Assembly: GCA_934271265.1 (NCBI GenBank) | Contig: CAKQRE010000017.1 | Coordinates: 1-18,547, forward strand | DNA length: 18,547 nucleotides | Origin: an uncultured Clostridia bacterium | Lineage (GTDB): Bacteria > Bacillota > Clostridia > Christensenellales > Borkfalkiaceae | Reading direction: 5' to 3' | Shown here: positions 1-9,248 of the stretch, one piece after another | How positions within the stretch are numbered: position 1 is the stretch's first letter | How the letters are laid out: each line of letters starts with the position of its first letter | Made by a program: the position numbers and the translations under genes | The notes under the pieces: generated by a model | What the model was told of the DNA's origin: nothing | What the model saw: only the letters and a program-made list of their open reading frames with translations | The model's database searches: none

Positions 1-1799
1 TCGACGTAAATCACGATTATTGTAACGCTTTGTTAGGCGAGTCGTCGCCTTACGGCTGGTTAAAGACTTCGGCGCACGCCGCGCCCGTAACGGTCGGCAG
101 CGCGGAAGAACTTGCGAGCCTTAAAACCCAGATCGAAAAATATCCCGACGCGTTTACGGGCGTGGAAGCAGGCGTTCTTAAATCGCTCGGCTTGGATACG
201 AGCGGTATCGCAAACCCCGTCGACAGTTATAGCGTAACCTTTTTAAGCGACGGAGCGGTAGTAAAGAAAACCGTTGCGAAACGCGGCGCGAGCGTGTCCG
301 TTCCGAACGCGGTCAAAAAAGAATACGATCTTTCCGGCTGGACTGCGGAAAGCGGCGATTATACCGACGTTCAACAGGATATTATCGTCAACGCCGTATG
401 GTCGAAGAGCAGATTTAACGTCAACTTTATCGGCGACGGCATAGAAAAAACGATTTCCGTGAAAGCGAATGAGACCGCGCCCGCGCTTAAAGACGAAGAA
501 GGCGCGCTCGGCAGGCAGATAGTCGGATATTATACGGACGCGGCGTTTACGCAGGAATTCGATATAGCGAACACCGCTATCACGCAAGACACGAACGTTT
601 ACGTCAAACTTTCCGATTACGTTTACTTTAACGGCGCGATGCTTAAACAATTTGCGCCCGTGGCAGGAGCGAGTACGACGTTAAACGCCGACGGAACTCT
701 TACCATGACGGGGGTAAACGGTTCGTTTATACACAAAAAAGGCTTGAATCTGGCTATGAACGACACCAACGGATTAGAGATAAAAATCAAAACCGATTTA
801 CACGGCGGTTTTATCGGGTTGCATTTATTCGGCGAATATACGCAGAACGGCGAAGAAAAAACGAGCACGGATTACGGAAATCCGTATTATCGCGGACGTA
901 ATGCCGACGGATACGAAGGGTGGAGTTGCACCGCCGCCGACAGCGAAGGGTATATGGTAATGACGTTTGATCTTGCCTACATTTCGAAAAACGCAACGAA
1001 ATCCGATTTTGCTTTCAGAGTTATCAACGGATTGAGAATAAATATTTCCTCCGGAACGGAGTCAAAGATAACCATAGACTATATAAAATCTATAAAGATA
1101 GAAAGTTCGTACAACGTCAACTATTACGTTAACGGGGCGGTTAAAAAGACCGCTACGGTCAAAGAAGGCGAAAAGGCGGTTGCGCTTAAAGACGAAGAAG
1201 GCGCGCTCGGCAGACAGATAGCCGGATATTATACGGACGCTGCGTTTACGCAGGTATTCGATATAGCGAACGCCGCAGTCACGAAAGATACGAACCTTTA
1301 CGTAAAACTTTCCGATTACGTTTATTTCAACGGCGCAATGATGAGTAAGTTTACGGGCGGCAATGCGACGAAGACGTTGAACGCCGACGGCACGCTGACG
1401 CTGCTCGGCAAGGATAAGGATAAACTTATTCACCAAAAAGGACTTAACCTTTCCGTCGAAGGCGCGAATCGCGTTGAAATCAGGGCGAAACAAAACGGCG
1501 TTTACAGGCTCGACCTGTATTTGTTCGGAAATTATACGCTTGACGGTAACGTGGCGACGGGGACCGATTACGTTGCCGACTTCAGGTATCGCGGCGTAGA
1601 CGCGACTTACGGTTACAGCGTGGTAAACGACGGCGAATACGTAATAATGACTTACGACCTGTCTTATGCCGGCGGGCAGACGGCGAAAAACCTCGTATTT
1701 AACGTAATTAACGGTTTCCGCATCGATATAGTCGGCGTAAACGATAAAATAACCGATTCGTCGATTATGATAGATTACGTTAAGATTATAAAAAAATAG
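1..1799 (+). CDS. Surface/secreted protein with InlB-type repeats and two tandem beta-sandwich modules (5' end outside window)
   Basis: The reading frame is open from the left edge (first full codon at base 3), so the start and any signal peptide lie outside; the TTG at 30 is not a convincing start. The visible part begins with about 60 residues of linker, then a segment resembling Listeria-Bacteroides (InlB B-type) repeats (VTFLSDG..., bases about 228-405). Two copies of a roughly 232-residue module follow. Each has an InlB-like part ending in GYYTDAAFTQ...YVKLSDY, then a beta-rich domain starting YFNGAM and closing with IDYIK or IDYVK, like the last strand of carbohydrate-binding jelly rolls. 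No LPXTG signal or C-terminal membrane segment is present. The stop is shared with the ribosome site of the next gene. Inferred role: extracellular glycan capture or adhesion upstream of the importer. The domain reading is by pattern only. Confidence 0.7.
   Translation, partial: DVNHDYCNALLGESSPYGWLKTSAHAAPVTVGSAEELASLKTQIEKYPDAFTGVEAGVLKSLGLDTSGIANPVDSYSVTFLSDGAVVKKTVAKRGASVSVPNAVKKEYDLSGWTAESGDYTDVQQDIIVNAVWSKSRFNVNFIGDGIEKTISVKANETAPALKDEEGALGRQIVGYYTDAAFTQEFDIANTAITQDTNVYVKLSDYVYFNGAMLKQFAPVAGASTTLNADGTLTMTGVNGSFIHKKGLNLAMNDTNGLEIKIKTDLHGGFIGLHLFGEYTQNGEEKTSTDYGNPYYRGRNADGYEGWSCTAADSEGYMVMTFDLAYISKNATKSDFAFRVINGLRINISSGTESKITIDYIKSIKIESSYNVNYYVNGAVKKTATVKEGEKAVALKDEEGALGRQIAGYYTDAAFTQVFDIANAAVTKDTNLYVKLSDYVYFNGAMMSKFTGGNATKTLNADGTLTLLGKDKDKLIHQKGLNLSVEGANRVEIRAKQNGVYRLDLYLFGNYTLDGNVATGTDYVADFRYRGVDATYGYSVVNDGEYVIMTYDLSYAGGQTAKNLVFNVINGFRIDIVGVNDKITDSSIMIDYVKIIKK
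414..1109 (+). repeat. Tandem module copy 1 (InlB-like repeat plus beta-sandwich)
   Basis: This is the first of two coding modules about 232 codons long. Its first part (about 483-645) is almost the same at DNA level as 1182-1344, with a constant offset of 699 bases; upstream of that the offset is 696, a one-codon indel. The later beta-sandwich part has diverged much more, with only short shared islands such as LNADGTLT and KGLNL. Confidence 0.8.
1110..1796 (+). repeat. Tandem module copy 2 (InlB-like repeat plus beta-sandwich)
   Basis: Second copy of the module at 414-1109. In the best-conserved stretch (ALKDEEGALGRQI to YFNGAM, about 57 residues) I count about 9 amino-acid differences from copy 1. 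It ends just before the stop codon, so the protein finishes with a complete module. Confidence 0.8.
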
Positions 1800-1814
1800 G
1801 AGCAACTTGAATAA

Positions 1815-4367
1815 ATGAAAAAAGGCATTGCGTTGTTTTTGTCTTTGATTTTAACGTCGTGCGTGGCGGGGTGCGGTAATTCTTCCGAAAAACCGAGCCC
1901 CGGCCCGACGCCGGGCGTAATTCCCGAAAAAAAGGTCGTCGACCTCGCGGGGCAGACGGCTTTATCCGAAACGGTTACGAAATCAAATCAATATGCAAAC
2001 GGAGTACAGGCGTATTACGTCGACAACGACAGAACGACTTACGTCGTGTCTAACAGGAATACGGATTTATATCACGAACTTTCGGGTAAAAAATTCGTTT
2101 CGAGTTTTCGTAATAAGCAGGGCGAAGAATATCTGTATAACACTATGGATTCTTACGTCGTATACGGCAACGAATATTATTACGGCAGCGACGGACCGAC
2201 CGACGCGAGAATAAACACGACCAAACTCGGTTATTACTATTATTCGACTTACGTCCGCGATATGGGTTTCGACGACGCCGTGCCGCTTCATCTCGAAAAA
2301 GCGTACCATACCTATTCCGATCGTACTCAACAGCAATACCGGATTATCGCCGACGACAAAACGAATTATCTTACCGAATTCGGATACGAGATAAAGGTTA
2401 AAAAATCGCGCGTTTCGGGTATCGAACTTCGCGACGGCGACGAAACCGTAACCGAATTGAAAGAAGGAACCTATACTTTCGATAATCTCGGATATATAGG
2501 TCTGAATATCGCAAAAGCGGGAATCGTCGGTATAATAACCGTCGGTCAGGGTACGAAAGTTTCGGTGTCGGTAAACGCGAAAAACTACGTTATAAGGCAA
2601 TATCTTCCGCTGAACGGCATATCCGCGATGGGCGAAGAAACTTTTGCCAACAGGCTTTATACCGACGAAACGCATTCTTTCGCGGGGCTGAGAAAAGCGT
2701 ATACCGAAGAAACGGAATTGTTGACGGAATATAATATTTCCGTCGAGGCGAAAGACGGAGCGAGATTCGTCGGCTATAACCGCCTTACCGGCGCGTACGA
2801 ATTCGTAATCGACGGGCAGGGCTTTAACGAGTCTTACTATAAACAGCCGCAAAAGAAATATTTCGAAAGCGTTAAGGTAAGCGGCGCGAACGACGACAGA
2901 GTTGCGTATCTTTCGGTTAAAACGGTTTTCCCGTTAGAGGGAGCGGCAATCGCCGATAAAAACGGAAATCTTTTGCCCGTACCGTTGCAGGTCGGTAAAA
3001 ATTTCGGGCATGAAAAAGAAGAGCCGATATACAATCCTGCGGACGCGAAATACGGCGAAACGATATTGCCGCTTTGCATAAAATCGGGTGAAGAATACGA
3101 ATTTACCGTAGTAAACGCTTATCAGAAGTGGGGTAATTACGACCTTAAACAACTTTCGTCGATAGAATACTTCATATCTTATTACCATTTGTCTACCGGG
3201 GTAACCGAAACCAACTGTATCGCGCCGTATTATTCGGCGGGGGCGAAAGGCGGGTTCGGGGTTGCCTGGGTCTTGCCCGATTTCAGAGGTTGCAGCGGTA
3301 ACTTCTGGGCAGACGACGAAACGCAGACGGGCGATCCGCAATATAACTCGGTCGGCACGCTTTGCGCTCCAACCGATAACTACGGCTTGTCTATGGGCAA
3401 TTATAACGGTTCCGACATAGCGTATTCCGGTCTTACTTACGCCGATCTTACCTATTCGTATACGTCGGCGGACGGAAGTTACGAATATTCGATGCGACAC
3501 GTCGAGATGCCGCAGAAAGACGAATCGAGAACCTATTACACGATAGAGTTTACCTTCCTCGAAGATACGTTTATCGATAACGAAGCGTTCAGCATAATAG
3601 GTTTCGACGGAAGAAAAGGCACGTATAAAAATTCGGCGTATCTCGACGAAAACGGCAATCACACGGAACTTATCAATCCGACGAAGAAGGGCAATATCGA
3701 AATTTATAAACTCAATAAAGAAGGATCGTATTTTACCTATTACGGTTTGCCGTCCGCTCTCAAGGACGAAACCGGTAACTTCGGATGTATCGTAAAAGAT
3801 TATTCGATAACCGTCGGCGGAAAAGAAACCGACGTGGGACTTGCGTTCCTTAACGATTTCAGATCAAACCCGACGTTCGGCGATCTCAATTACGGCAGTC
3901 TTACTCTCGACGAATCGGTATCTTTCAAAAAAGGCGATAAAATCAGCGTAGACGTGATTTTGTTGCCGTACGGATCGGTCGGGCAGGAAACTTGCGAAAA
4001 CGTAATTAAGGTTTATAACGACAGCGTCAAAAACGCGCTTACCGTTACGGCGGCGGTCGGAACGGTAACCGCCGACACCTGGATACCTACCGTGGCGGCG
4101 CAGAACGGGGTTGCGGAGTTTACCCTCACGGGCGGAACTTACGAAAATTCCGACGAAGTAAATTACGCGGTCAAAGTTCAGGGATACGATACGCTTACAA
4201 GACCGAAAATTTACGAAAAAGTAAACGGCGAATGGGTGCCTTATAATTACGCTACGGAACTCGGTTACGACGGTTACGGCGTTCTTTGCGAGAACGAAAA
4301 ACTTACTTATACGTTCGTCTTTACCCAGAACGCCGCGGGCAGAACGTTCAGGGTAGTTACCGAATGA
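1815..4367 (+). CDS. Large extracytoplasmic lipoprotein of unknown family (850 aa)
   Basis: The N-terminus is a lipoprotein signal: two lysines, a hydrophobic stretch (residues 5-14), then two possible lipobox cysteines, C16 (LTSC) and C20 (VAGC). A Ser/Pro/Gly linker follows, so the protein should be anchored on the outer face of the membrane. The remaining roughly 810 residues are rich in Tyr, Gly, Asp and beta-strand-like segments, with no family motif I recognise and no further membrane helix. An AGGAG at 1798-1802 overlaps the stop of the previous gene and lies 12 bases before the ATG. Its position directly before the solute-binding protein suggests a role in binding or processing the glycan at the surface. 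It could be a glycan-binding protein or an undescribed enzyme; the sequence alone does not decide. Confidence 0.75.
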   Translation: MKKGIALFLSLILTSCVAGCGNSSEKPSPGPTPGVIPEKKVVDLAGQTALSETVTKSNQYANGVQAYYVDNDRTTYVVSNRNTDLYHELSGKKFVSSFRNKQGEEYLYNTMDSYVVYGNEYYYGSDGPTDARINTTKLGYYYYSTYVRDMGFDDAVPLHLEKAYHTYSDRTQQQYRIIADDKTNYLTEFGYEIKVKKSRVSGIELRDGDETVTELKEGTYTFDNLGYIGLNIAKAGIVGIITVGQGTKVSVSVNAKNYVIRQYLPLNGISAMGEETFANRLYTDETHSFAGLRKAYTEETELLTEYNISVEAKDGARFVGYNRLTGAYEFVIDGQGFNESYYKQPQKKYFESVKVSGANDDRVAYLSVKTVFPLEGAAIADKNGNLLPVPLQVGKNFGHEKEEPIYNPADAKYGETILPLCIKSGEEYEFTVVNAYQKWGNYDLKQLSSIEYFISYYHLSTGVTETNCIAPYYSAGAKGGFGVAWVLPDFRGCSGNFWADDETQTGDPQYNSVGTLCAPTDNYGLSMGNYNGSDIAYSGLTYADLTYSYTSADGSYEYSMRHVEMPQKDESRTYYTIEFTFLEDTFIDNEAFSIIGFDGRKGTYKNSAYLDENGNHTELINPTKKGNIEIYKLNKEGSYFTYYGLPSALKDETGNFGCIVKDYSITVGGKETDVGLAFLNDFRSNPTFGDLNYGSLTLDESVSFKKGDKISVDVILLPYGSVGQETCENVIKVYNDSVKNALTVTAAVGTVTADTWIPTVAAQNGVAEFTLTGGTYENSDEVNYAVKVQGYDTLTRPKIYEKVNGEWVPYNYATELGYDGYGVLCENEKLTYTFVFTQNAAGRTFRVVTE

Positions 4368-4402
4368 TTACCCGAAAACATTAATTGTACAGGAGATTTT
4401 TC

Positions 4403-6124
4403 ATGAAAAAAGATTCCAGACGAAAATTATCTATAATATCCGCATTGACGGCAGCGATGATGCTTACGGCTACCGTAGGCTGTAAAGGCAACCCCTCGGT
4501 TTGTCCCGGCGGCGAAGAACCGACCGATACGATTCGGGTCGAACCGCTCGATCTCGGAAGCGATTTCAACCCGGCTTATTATCCCGTTAAAGAAAAAATA
4601 ACGCAACGCGAAGGAAAAATAGACGTCGTAATAGTTTTCAACGGGCTTCAACCCGGTTGGAGAGCCTTGGCAAAAGAATACGAACGTCTGCACAGCGGCG
4701 CCGTCACCGTCAACTTATACGAAGACAACTATTCTTCGGCTACTTATAAAGACGCGCTTACTTACCAGATAACGAATAAAAATACCGACTGGGATATAGT
4801 TCAGGGTAACATAGTTTCGAGCCTTATCAATAAGTACTGTGTAAATATGTATACCTACGTAAACGGCAGAAACGCTTACGCGGGCAATAAAACGTGGAGT
4901 AACGTAATCGAAGAAGACGCGTATATTACCGATAAGACCGGTACCAACACCAGCACTTATATAATGAATTCCGAAAGCCTTCTTACCGCGTGGTTCGTAA
5001 ACACGGTCGCTTTGCAGGCTGCCGGCGAACAGGGGTATACCAACAAAAACGGCGAAGCGGGTAACCCCGTTACATGGGATGATCTTATGAACCTTTGCGA
5101 TTGTATGCAGAAGGCGGGGTATTCCAATCCGCTCGGAATATCGCTTACGAAAGACAGTATAGGCGAGTATACGTTCTCGTGGCTGTTAAGGGTGTACGGC
5201 GATTACTATTTCAGAAACGAATACGAAGGGATAATGAAGAATAAGAATTACGTTTACGATCCGACTTCCGAAAATCCCGAAAACGATATTAATTACGCGA
5301 TAGATTACACGTGGCTTTTCAATAAAGTACTCGACGAGTCGTCCGAAAAGTATATAGGACCGAAGAGCGCGAAGTTCAAAGAATTTATCGGTCAGTTCGA
5401 CAAGATGAAATCGTATCTTCCCGCCGGCGCGAAACAGACGACCATGGAAGAAATGCGTAACAGATTCCAGACGCAGACCAACGGTAAAAACGATCCGCAG
5501 ATAATTCTCGATTATTCCGGTTCCGGGCTCGGTTTTCTCAGCAGCGAAACGAGCAACTTCAAAATCGACTTTTTCGATTATCCCCAGATGGTAAGCGAGG
5601 GCAACTTCGTACCCGAAAATACCGTTACGCGGGACGTCGGCGGCAACGGCGGTTATCTGTCGATAATAGACCACGATTCCGCGCAGGACGCGCTCAATCT
5701 CGACTTCATGAAATTCGTGATGTCCCCTTACGGTCAGACGATTTACTACGACGCGTTGAGTAAAACTTCGGTTACCCCCAAGGGCTTGACTCTCGTTAAA
5801 AACAACCTCGTAAAGATACCCGAAAACTGGAAAGCGTTCTTCGCTACGGATAAAATTTCGTTCACCGGTCTTGCGGATAACAACGAATTCGTCCGTAATA
5901 TGATTCTCAATCTCGGCGGCAACAAGACTTTACCCGATACGAGAAACGAACTGTATATGAACTATCTTGCGGGTACGGGCGGCGACGCTATAAATACGAA
6001 TACGTTTTCGACGCGCTGGGCGACTGCGCTTCTCAAAGGTTGGAACGAATACGCAACGGCGCAGAAATGGAACGTAAATTGTTACAAATACCCGGGTAAC
6101 GGCACTCAATACGGAGGAAATTAA
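4403..6124 (+). CDS. ABC transporter sugar-binding lipoprotein (family 1 solute-binding protein)
   Basis: A 573-residue lipoprotein with a basic N-terminus (KKDSRRK), a hydrophobic core and a lipobox-like TVGC with Cys27. The mature part looks like an oligosaccharide-binding protein of the CUT1 importer class: an early segment on receptor fold lobe 1 (VVIVFNGLQPGW, AKEYERLHSG), the phrase NTDWDIVQGN, a VTWDDLMNLCDCMQKAG segment typical of these proteins, and a late segment with FMKFVMSPYGQTIYYD. I chose the ATG at 4403 because AGGAG sits 7 bases upstream (4391-4395); the in-frame TTG at 4385 lies before that ribosome site. Two permease genes follow at once, which supports the assignment. Length is somewhat above the usual 420-550. 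The ligand is not readable; neighbours suggest a rhamnose- and uronate-containing oligosaccharide. Confidence 0.88.
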   Translation: MKKDSRRKLSIISALTAAMMLTATVGCKGNPSVCPGGEEPTDTIRVEPLDLGSDFNPAYYPVKEKITQREGKIDVVIVFNGLQPGWRALAKEYERLHSGAVTVNLYEDNYSSATYKDALTYQITNKNTDWDIVQGNIVSSLINKYCVNMYTYVNGRNAYAGNKTWSNVIEEDAYITDKTGTNTSTYIMNSESLLTAWFVNTVALQAAGEQGYTNKNGEAGNPVTWDDLMNLCDCMQKAGYSNPLGISLTKDSIGEYTFSWLLRVYGDYYFRNEYEGIMKNKNYVYDPTSENPENDINYAIDYTWLFNKVLDESSEKYIGPKSAKFKEFIGQFDKMKSYLPAGAKQTTMEEMRNRFQTQTNGKNDPQIILDYSGSGLGFLSSETSNFKIDFFDYPQMVSEGNFVPENTVTRDVGGNGGYLSIIDHDSAQDALNLDFMKFVMSPYGQTIYYDALSKTSVTPKGLTLVKNNLVKIPENWKAFFATDKISFTGLADNNEFVRNMILNLGGNKTLPDTRNELYMNYLAGTGGDAINTNTFSTRWATALLKGWNEYATAQKWNVNCYKYPGNGTQYGGN

Positions 6125-6126
6125 GA

Positions 6127-8352
6127 TTGGAAGAACAAATCGGAAATCCCGCGCCGAAGAAAATTCGTAAAGGGAAATCAAAACCCGCGTTGTTTATTTC
6201 CGTAGGTATTCTCGTCGCGGCAATCTGTATGATTGTCGCGTCGGTTATTTGCCTGCCGCGGGATAAAATAATAAAAACGAAAGGCGGAAACGTCGTCGAA
6301 GTGATCGCTTTCGAAAACGGCGGGTTGTTGTATGCCGCTTCCGACGGAACCGTCGCCGTGATGAACGAAAAAAGAAAGGTCGAAAAAGTTTATAATATCG
6401 TTTCGGCGGTCGGCGAAAGGGTCGGTTTCGGAAAAGGAATTCTGCGTAAATTTTACAAAGACGCCGACAGCGACAATTATTGGGGGCTGATCTCCGTAAC
6501 CGACGGCGAATCGTCCACGTGGCTTTTTAAGGCGACCGAAAACGGCGAAAATTTCATTATAGACGACGCCGTGATTTTTACGGGCGACGCCGACAGCGTG
6601 AATTTTCTTGAACGCGGCGGTTACCTTTTCGCGCTTTGTTCGGGTCAGCAGATAGCCTCTCTTACGAGGTTTTCCGTAAACGATTTGTCTGCGCCGACGC
6701 TCGGCACGAAACTTTACAAGTGCTCGCAGGACGACGACGATAAAATTAAACTCGAAGCGATAAAAATGGCTGTCGGGGTAGATTGTATGGATTCCGACGG
6801 CGAATATATCTACGTCTTGTACGACGGCGGTTTTTTGAGAATATCCTTTGACTTTTCAACCGAAATCTACGATGAAAGCAAGGGAAGATCGTATCTCGTA
6901 GATAATATCGATACGAGCAAGTACTTTTATTTCAATCTGGACGGCGTTTCCTCCCGCGGAGGGGCGTTCGTCGAAGAATCCGGAAAATTTTTCGTCGTGG
7001 CTCAGGACGAATATATCCATACTTTCGACGTGTCGGAAATAAATTATCTCGAAGTCGGCGAAACGATGGAATGTAGCCGCGTGCGCGGAGCGTATCTCCA
7101 ATCCACGCCGGCAGCGCATAAGTCCGTATTTTACGATAAACGCACGAAAAAAGCGTATATTCTGCACGAGAGTTCAAAGGACGTTACGCGCGCGGATCTT
7201 AAAACCGGTAAAACGGAACTGACCGCATCCGTAAAATTCGATATATTCAGAATAGTACAAGGTAAATCGGCAAACGACCTGTATTATCTGTATACGGATA
7301 AATACGAAACCGGCGCGTCGGGAAGAAACATTCTCGGCTTTACGGATATATCGCGCAAACTTACCGAAAAGACCTTCAAAGAACTTTTAACGACGGGTAT
7401 ATGCGTCGGGCTCGTCGCATTGACAGTCGTTATAATTCTTACGGTTATAGTCGTCGGGCATAAACAAGAGCAGGCGGTAAAGATCGTAAAAAAAATATTC
7501 AGGCAAAAGTTTATATATCTTGCCATGCTTCCGTCGCTTATACTTCTCGTAATATTCTGTTATTACGAGGCGATAGCGTCGATAAGGCTGTCGTTTTACG
7601 ATTATACGCTCGAAAATCCGTCGATGATATGGAATAATTTTGCCAACTACAAAGAAGTGTTCTCTTCGGCGAAATCCGGCGAGGCGTTCGGTAATATGGC
7701 GTTATTTCTCGCGTTTGACCTGTTCGTGGCAATCGGTCCGCCGCTGCTGTTTGCGTTTTTCCTTTCGGTAATGAAATTGGAAAAATTGTCAAACGCCGTA
7801 AGGACGTTGTTGTTTATTACGGGCGTCGTTCCGTCCGTGGCGGGTATGCTTATATGGAAAACGGGTATTTACGATACCGAATACGGAGCGTTGAATTTCA
7901 TCATTAAGTCGTTAGGCGGAAAACCGGTAGACTTTTTGGGAAGCACCGCTTACGCGAAATGGTCGGTTCTTTTAATGGGGTTTCCTTTCGTCGGCGGGTA
8001 TCTTATTTTCTACGGCGGGATGATGAATATACCGTCGAGTTATTACGAGGCTGCCGAACTCGAAGGAATAGGAATATGGAAAAGACTTTTTTATATCGAT
8101 ATTCCGCTTATCGTTCCGCAACTCAAATATATATTCATAATGTCGTTTATCCACTCTTTGCAGAATTTCGCAAGGGTATTTACCACGACGAGCGGTTATC
8201 ACGGAACCGCTACCCCTATCGTAATAATGTATCAGAATATGCTTAGTCACAATTACGGGCTGGCTTCCGCGTACGCTACGGTAATTTTCGTATTGTTGTT
8301 TTTCGCTACGTTCCTGAACCTGAGAAAGCAAAAAAGGAGCCTCGAAGATTAA
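6127..8352 (+). CDS. CUT1 sugar ABC transporter permease with a large N-terminal extracytoplasmic domain (741 aa)
   Basis: The C-terminal part (about 455-741) is a standard sugar permease of the MalF/LplB type: helix FIYLAMLPSLILLVIF near 461, several further helices, and the ATPase-coupling EAA loop (YYEAAELEGIGIWKRLFYIDI, E641-A643). In front of it is an extra helix (about 20-43), then about 370 mostly hydrophilic, beta-rich residues (about 45-415) with short repeating strand-turn units (GGLLYAASDGTVAVM, SDGEYIYVLYDGGFLRI) that look like a beta-propeller, then a helix at about 420-446. The helix pattern places this domain outside the cell. Normal permeases of this class have about 290-320 residues. 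The start is TTG, chosen because GGAGGA at 6113-6118 sits 8 bases before it and it is only 2 bases after the previous stop. It pairs with the next gene to form the membrane channel. Confidence 0.85.
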   Translation: MEEQIGNPAPKKIRKGKSKPALFISVGILVAAICMIVASVICLPRDKIIKTKGGNVVEVIAFENGGLLYAASDGTVAVMNEKRKVEKVYNIVSAVGERVGFGKGILRKFYKDADSDNYWGLISVTDGESSTWLFKATENGENFIIDDAVIFTGDADSVNFLERGGYLFALCSGQQIASLTRFSVNDLSAPTLGTKLYKCSQDDDDKIKLEAIKMAVGVDCMDSDGEYIYVLYDGGFLRISFDFSTEIYDESKGRSYLVDNIDTSKYFYFNLDGVSSRGGAFVEESGKFFVVAQDEYIHTFDVSEINYLEVGETMECSRVRGAYLQSTPAAHKSVFYDKRTKKAYILHESSKDVTRADLKTGKTELTASVKFDIFRIVQGKSANDLYYLYTDKYETGASGRNILGFTDISRKLTEKTFKELLTTGICVGLVALTVVIILTVIVVGHKQEQAVKIVKKIFRQKFIYLAMLPSLILLVIFCYYEAIASIRLSFYDYTLENPSMIWNNFANYKEVFSSAKSGEAFGNMALFLAFDLFVAIGPPLLFAFFLSVMKLEKLSNAVRTLLFITGVVPSVAGMLIWKTGIYDTEYGALNFIIKSLGGKPVDFLGSTAYAKWSVLLMGFPFVGGYLIFYGGMMNIPSSYYEAAELEGIGIWKRLFYIDIPLIVPQLKYIFIMSFIHSLQNFARVFTTTSGYHGTATPIVIMYQNMLSHNYGLASAYATVIFVLLFFATFLNLRKQKRSLED

Positions 8353-8353
8353 G

Positions 8354-9214
8354 ATGAAGACGAAGATAAAAAAAGCGTGTTACAGACTCGATTTTCAGAT
8401 ATTTATAAGCGTTTTCGTAATCGTGGCTACGGTGTTTTCGTTTATGTCGCTTTTCGTTACGGTTATAAATTCGCTTAAATCCAATTCCGAAATAATAGCG
8501 AACGTATTTTCGCTGCCTGAAGCGAAAACGATAGGCGGAAACGTTTTGTATAACTTTACAAAGGCGTGGAGCGGCGTAAAAACGTCGTTTTTAAGCAGTA
8601 TAGTTCTTGCTTTAATCGGCGCGTTCGTAAATTGTCTGCTCGGGTCCATACTCGCTTATATATTTGCATATAAAGATTTTTACGGTAAAGATTTCTTCTT
8701 TATGGTGTTTATGGCGGTAATGCTGTTGCCGTCGATAATGGGTATGCCCATACTCGTACCTTTCGTGATGAACACTCTTCATCTCGGCGATACGTATATC
8801 GGTTACCTGTTGCCAAATTTTGCGGGCGGACAAGTCGGCGCGTTGTTTTTGTTTAGGACCTTTTTCGGTCAGCAACCGAGGTCGATATACGAAAGCGCGC
8901 AGATAGAGGGCGCGAACGATTTTCATATCTATCTTCATATAGCCGTTCCGCTTTCGATAGCGATCATTCTTTTTCATTTCGTCGGAGTGTTCGGCTCGTA
9001 TTACAACGACTATTTATGGCCGAGCCTGATTCTCGATACTAAAATGACTATGATGCCTAAAATGTTGAGTTTACAGGGTACTTTTTCGAGCGATGACGCC
9101 AAAGGCGCGATGTATGCGATGTACGTTATATCGTGCATACCGCTCGTATGTACGTCGGCAATAAGTATGAAGTATTTCAAAGGCGGCGAATTTGCCGCGG
9201 GAATGAAACTATAA
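8354..9214 (+). CDS. CUT1 sugar ABC transporter permease, second subunit (MalG type)
   Basis: A 286-residue membrane protein with about six hydrophobic helices, from the first at about residues 15-38 to the last at about 255-273. It has the ATPase-coupling EAA loop in modified form (YESAQIEGANDFHIYLHI, E180). The C-terminus KYFKGGEFAAGMKL is close to the GGxxxGxxKG-type ending common in this subfamily. The length is normal. The ATG is one base after the stop of the first permease, and AGGAG at 8335-8339 inside the upstream gene serves as ribosome site with a long spacing of 14. It would form a heterodimer with the 741-residue permease. No ATPase gene is present; Firmicutes CUT1 importers commonly share an MsmX-type ATPase encoded elsewhere, which is the likely explanation. 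Confidence 0.93.
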   Translation: MKTKIKKACYRLDFQIFISVFVIVATVFSFMSLFVTVINSLKSNSEIIANVFSLPEAKTIGGNVLYNFTKAWSGVKTSFLSSIVLALIGAFVNCLLGSILAYIFAYKDFYGKDFFFMVFMAVMLLPSIMGMPILVPFVMNTLHLGDTYIGYLLPNFAGGQVGALFLFRTFFGQQPRSIYESAQIEGANDFHIYLHIAVPLSIAIILFHFVGVFGSYYNDYLWPSLILDTKMTMMPKMLSLQGTFSSDDAKGAMYAMYVISCIPLVCTSAISMKYFKGGEFAAGMKL

Positions 9215-9248
9215 ACACTTGATAAATACGGAGTTTTGATATATTATT

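Noticed and set aside
1062..1805. Long open frames on the minus strand, here 247 codons, also 2067-2852, 2934-3662 and others
   Set aside because: They lie fully opposite well-supported plus-strand genes, have no ribosome site, and encode Arg/Val/Phe-rich proteins typical of antisense reading of this codon usage.
4385..4402. TTG at 4385 as start of the solute-binding protein
   Set aside because: The AGGAG lies after it at 4391-4395, and the ATG at 4403 gives a normal lipoprotein signal peptide.
1800..9248. Internal promoters or riboswitches between genes
   Set aside because: The gaps are 1-35 bases and are largely filled by ribosome sites; no convincing promoter pair or structured leader was seen.
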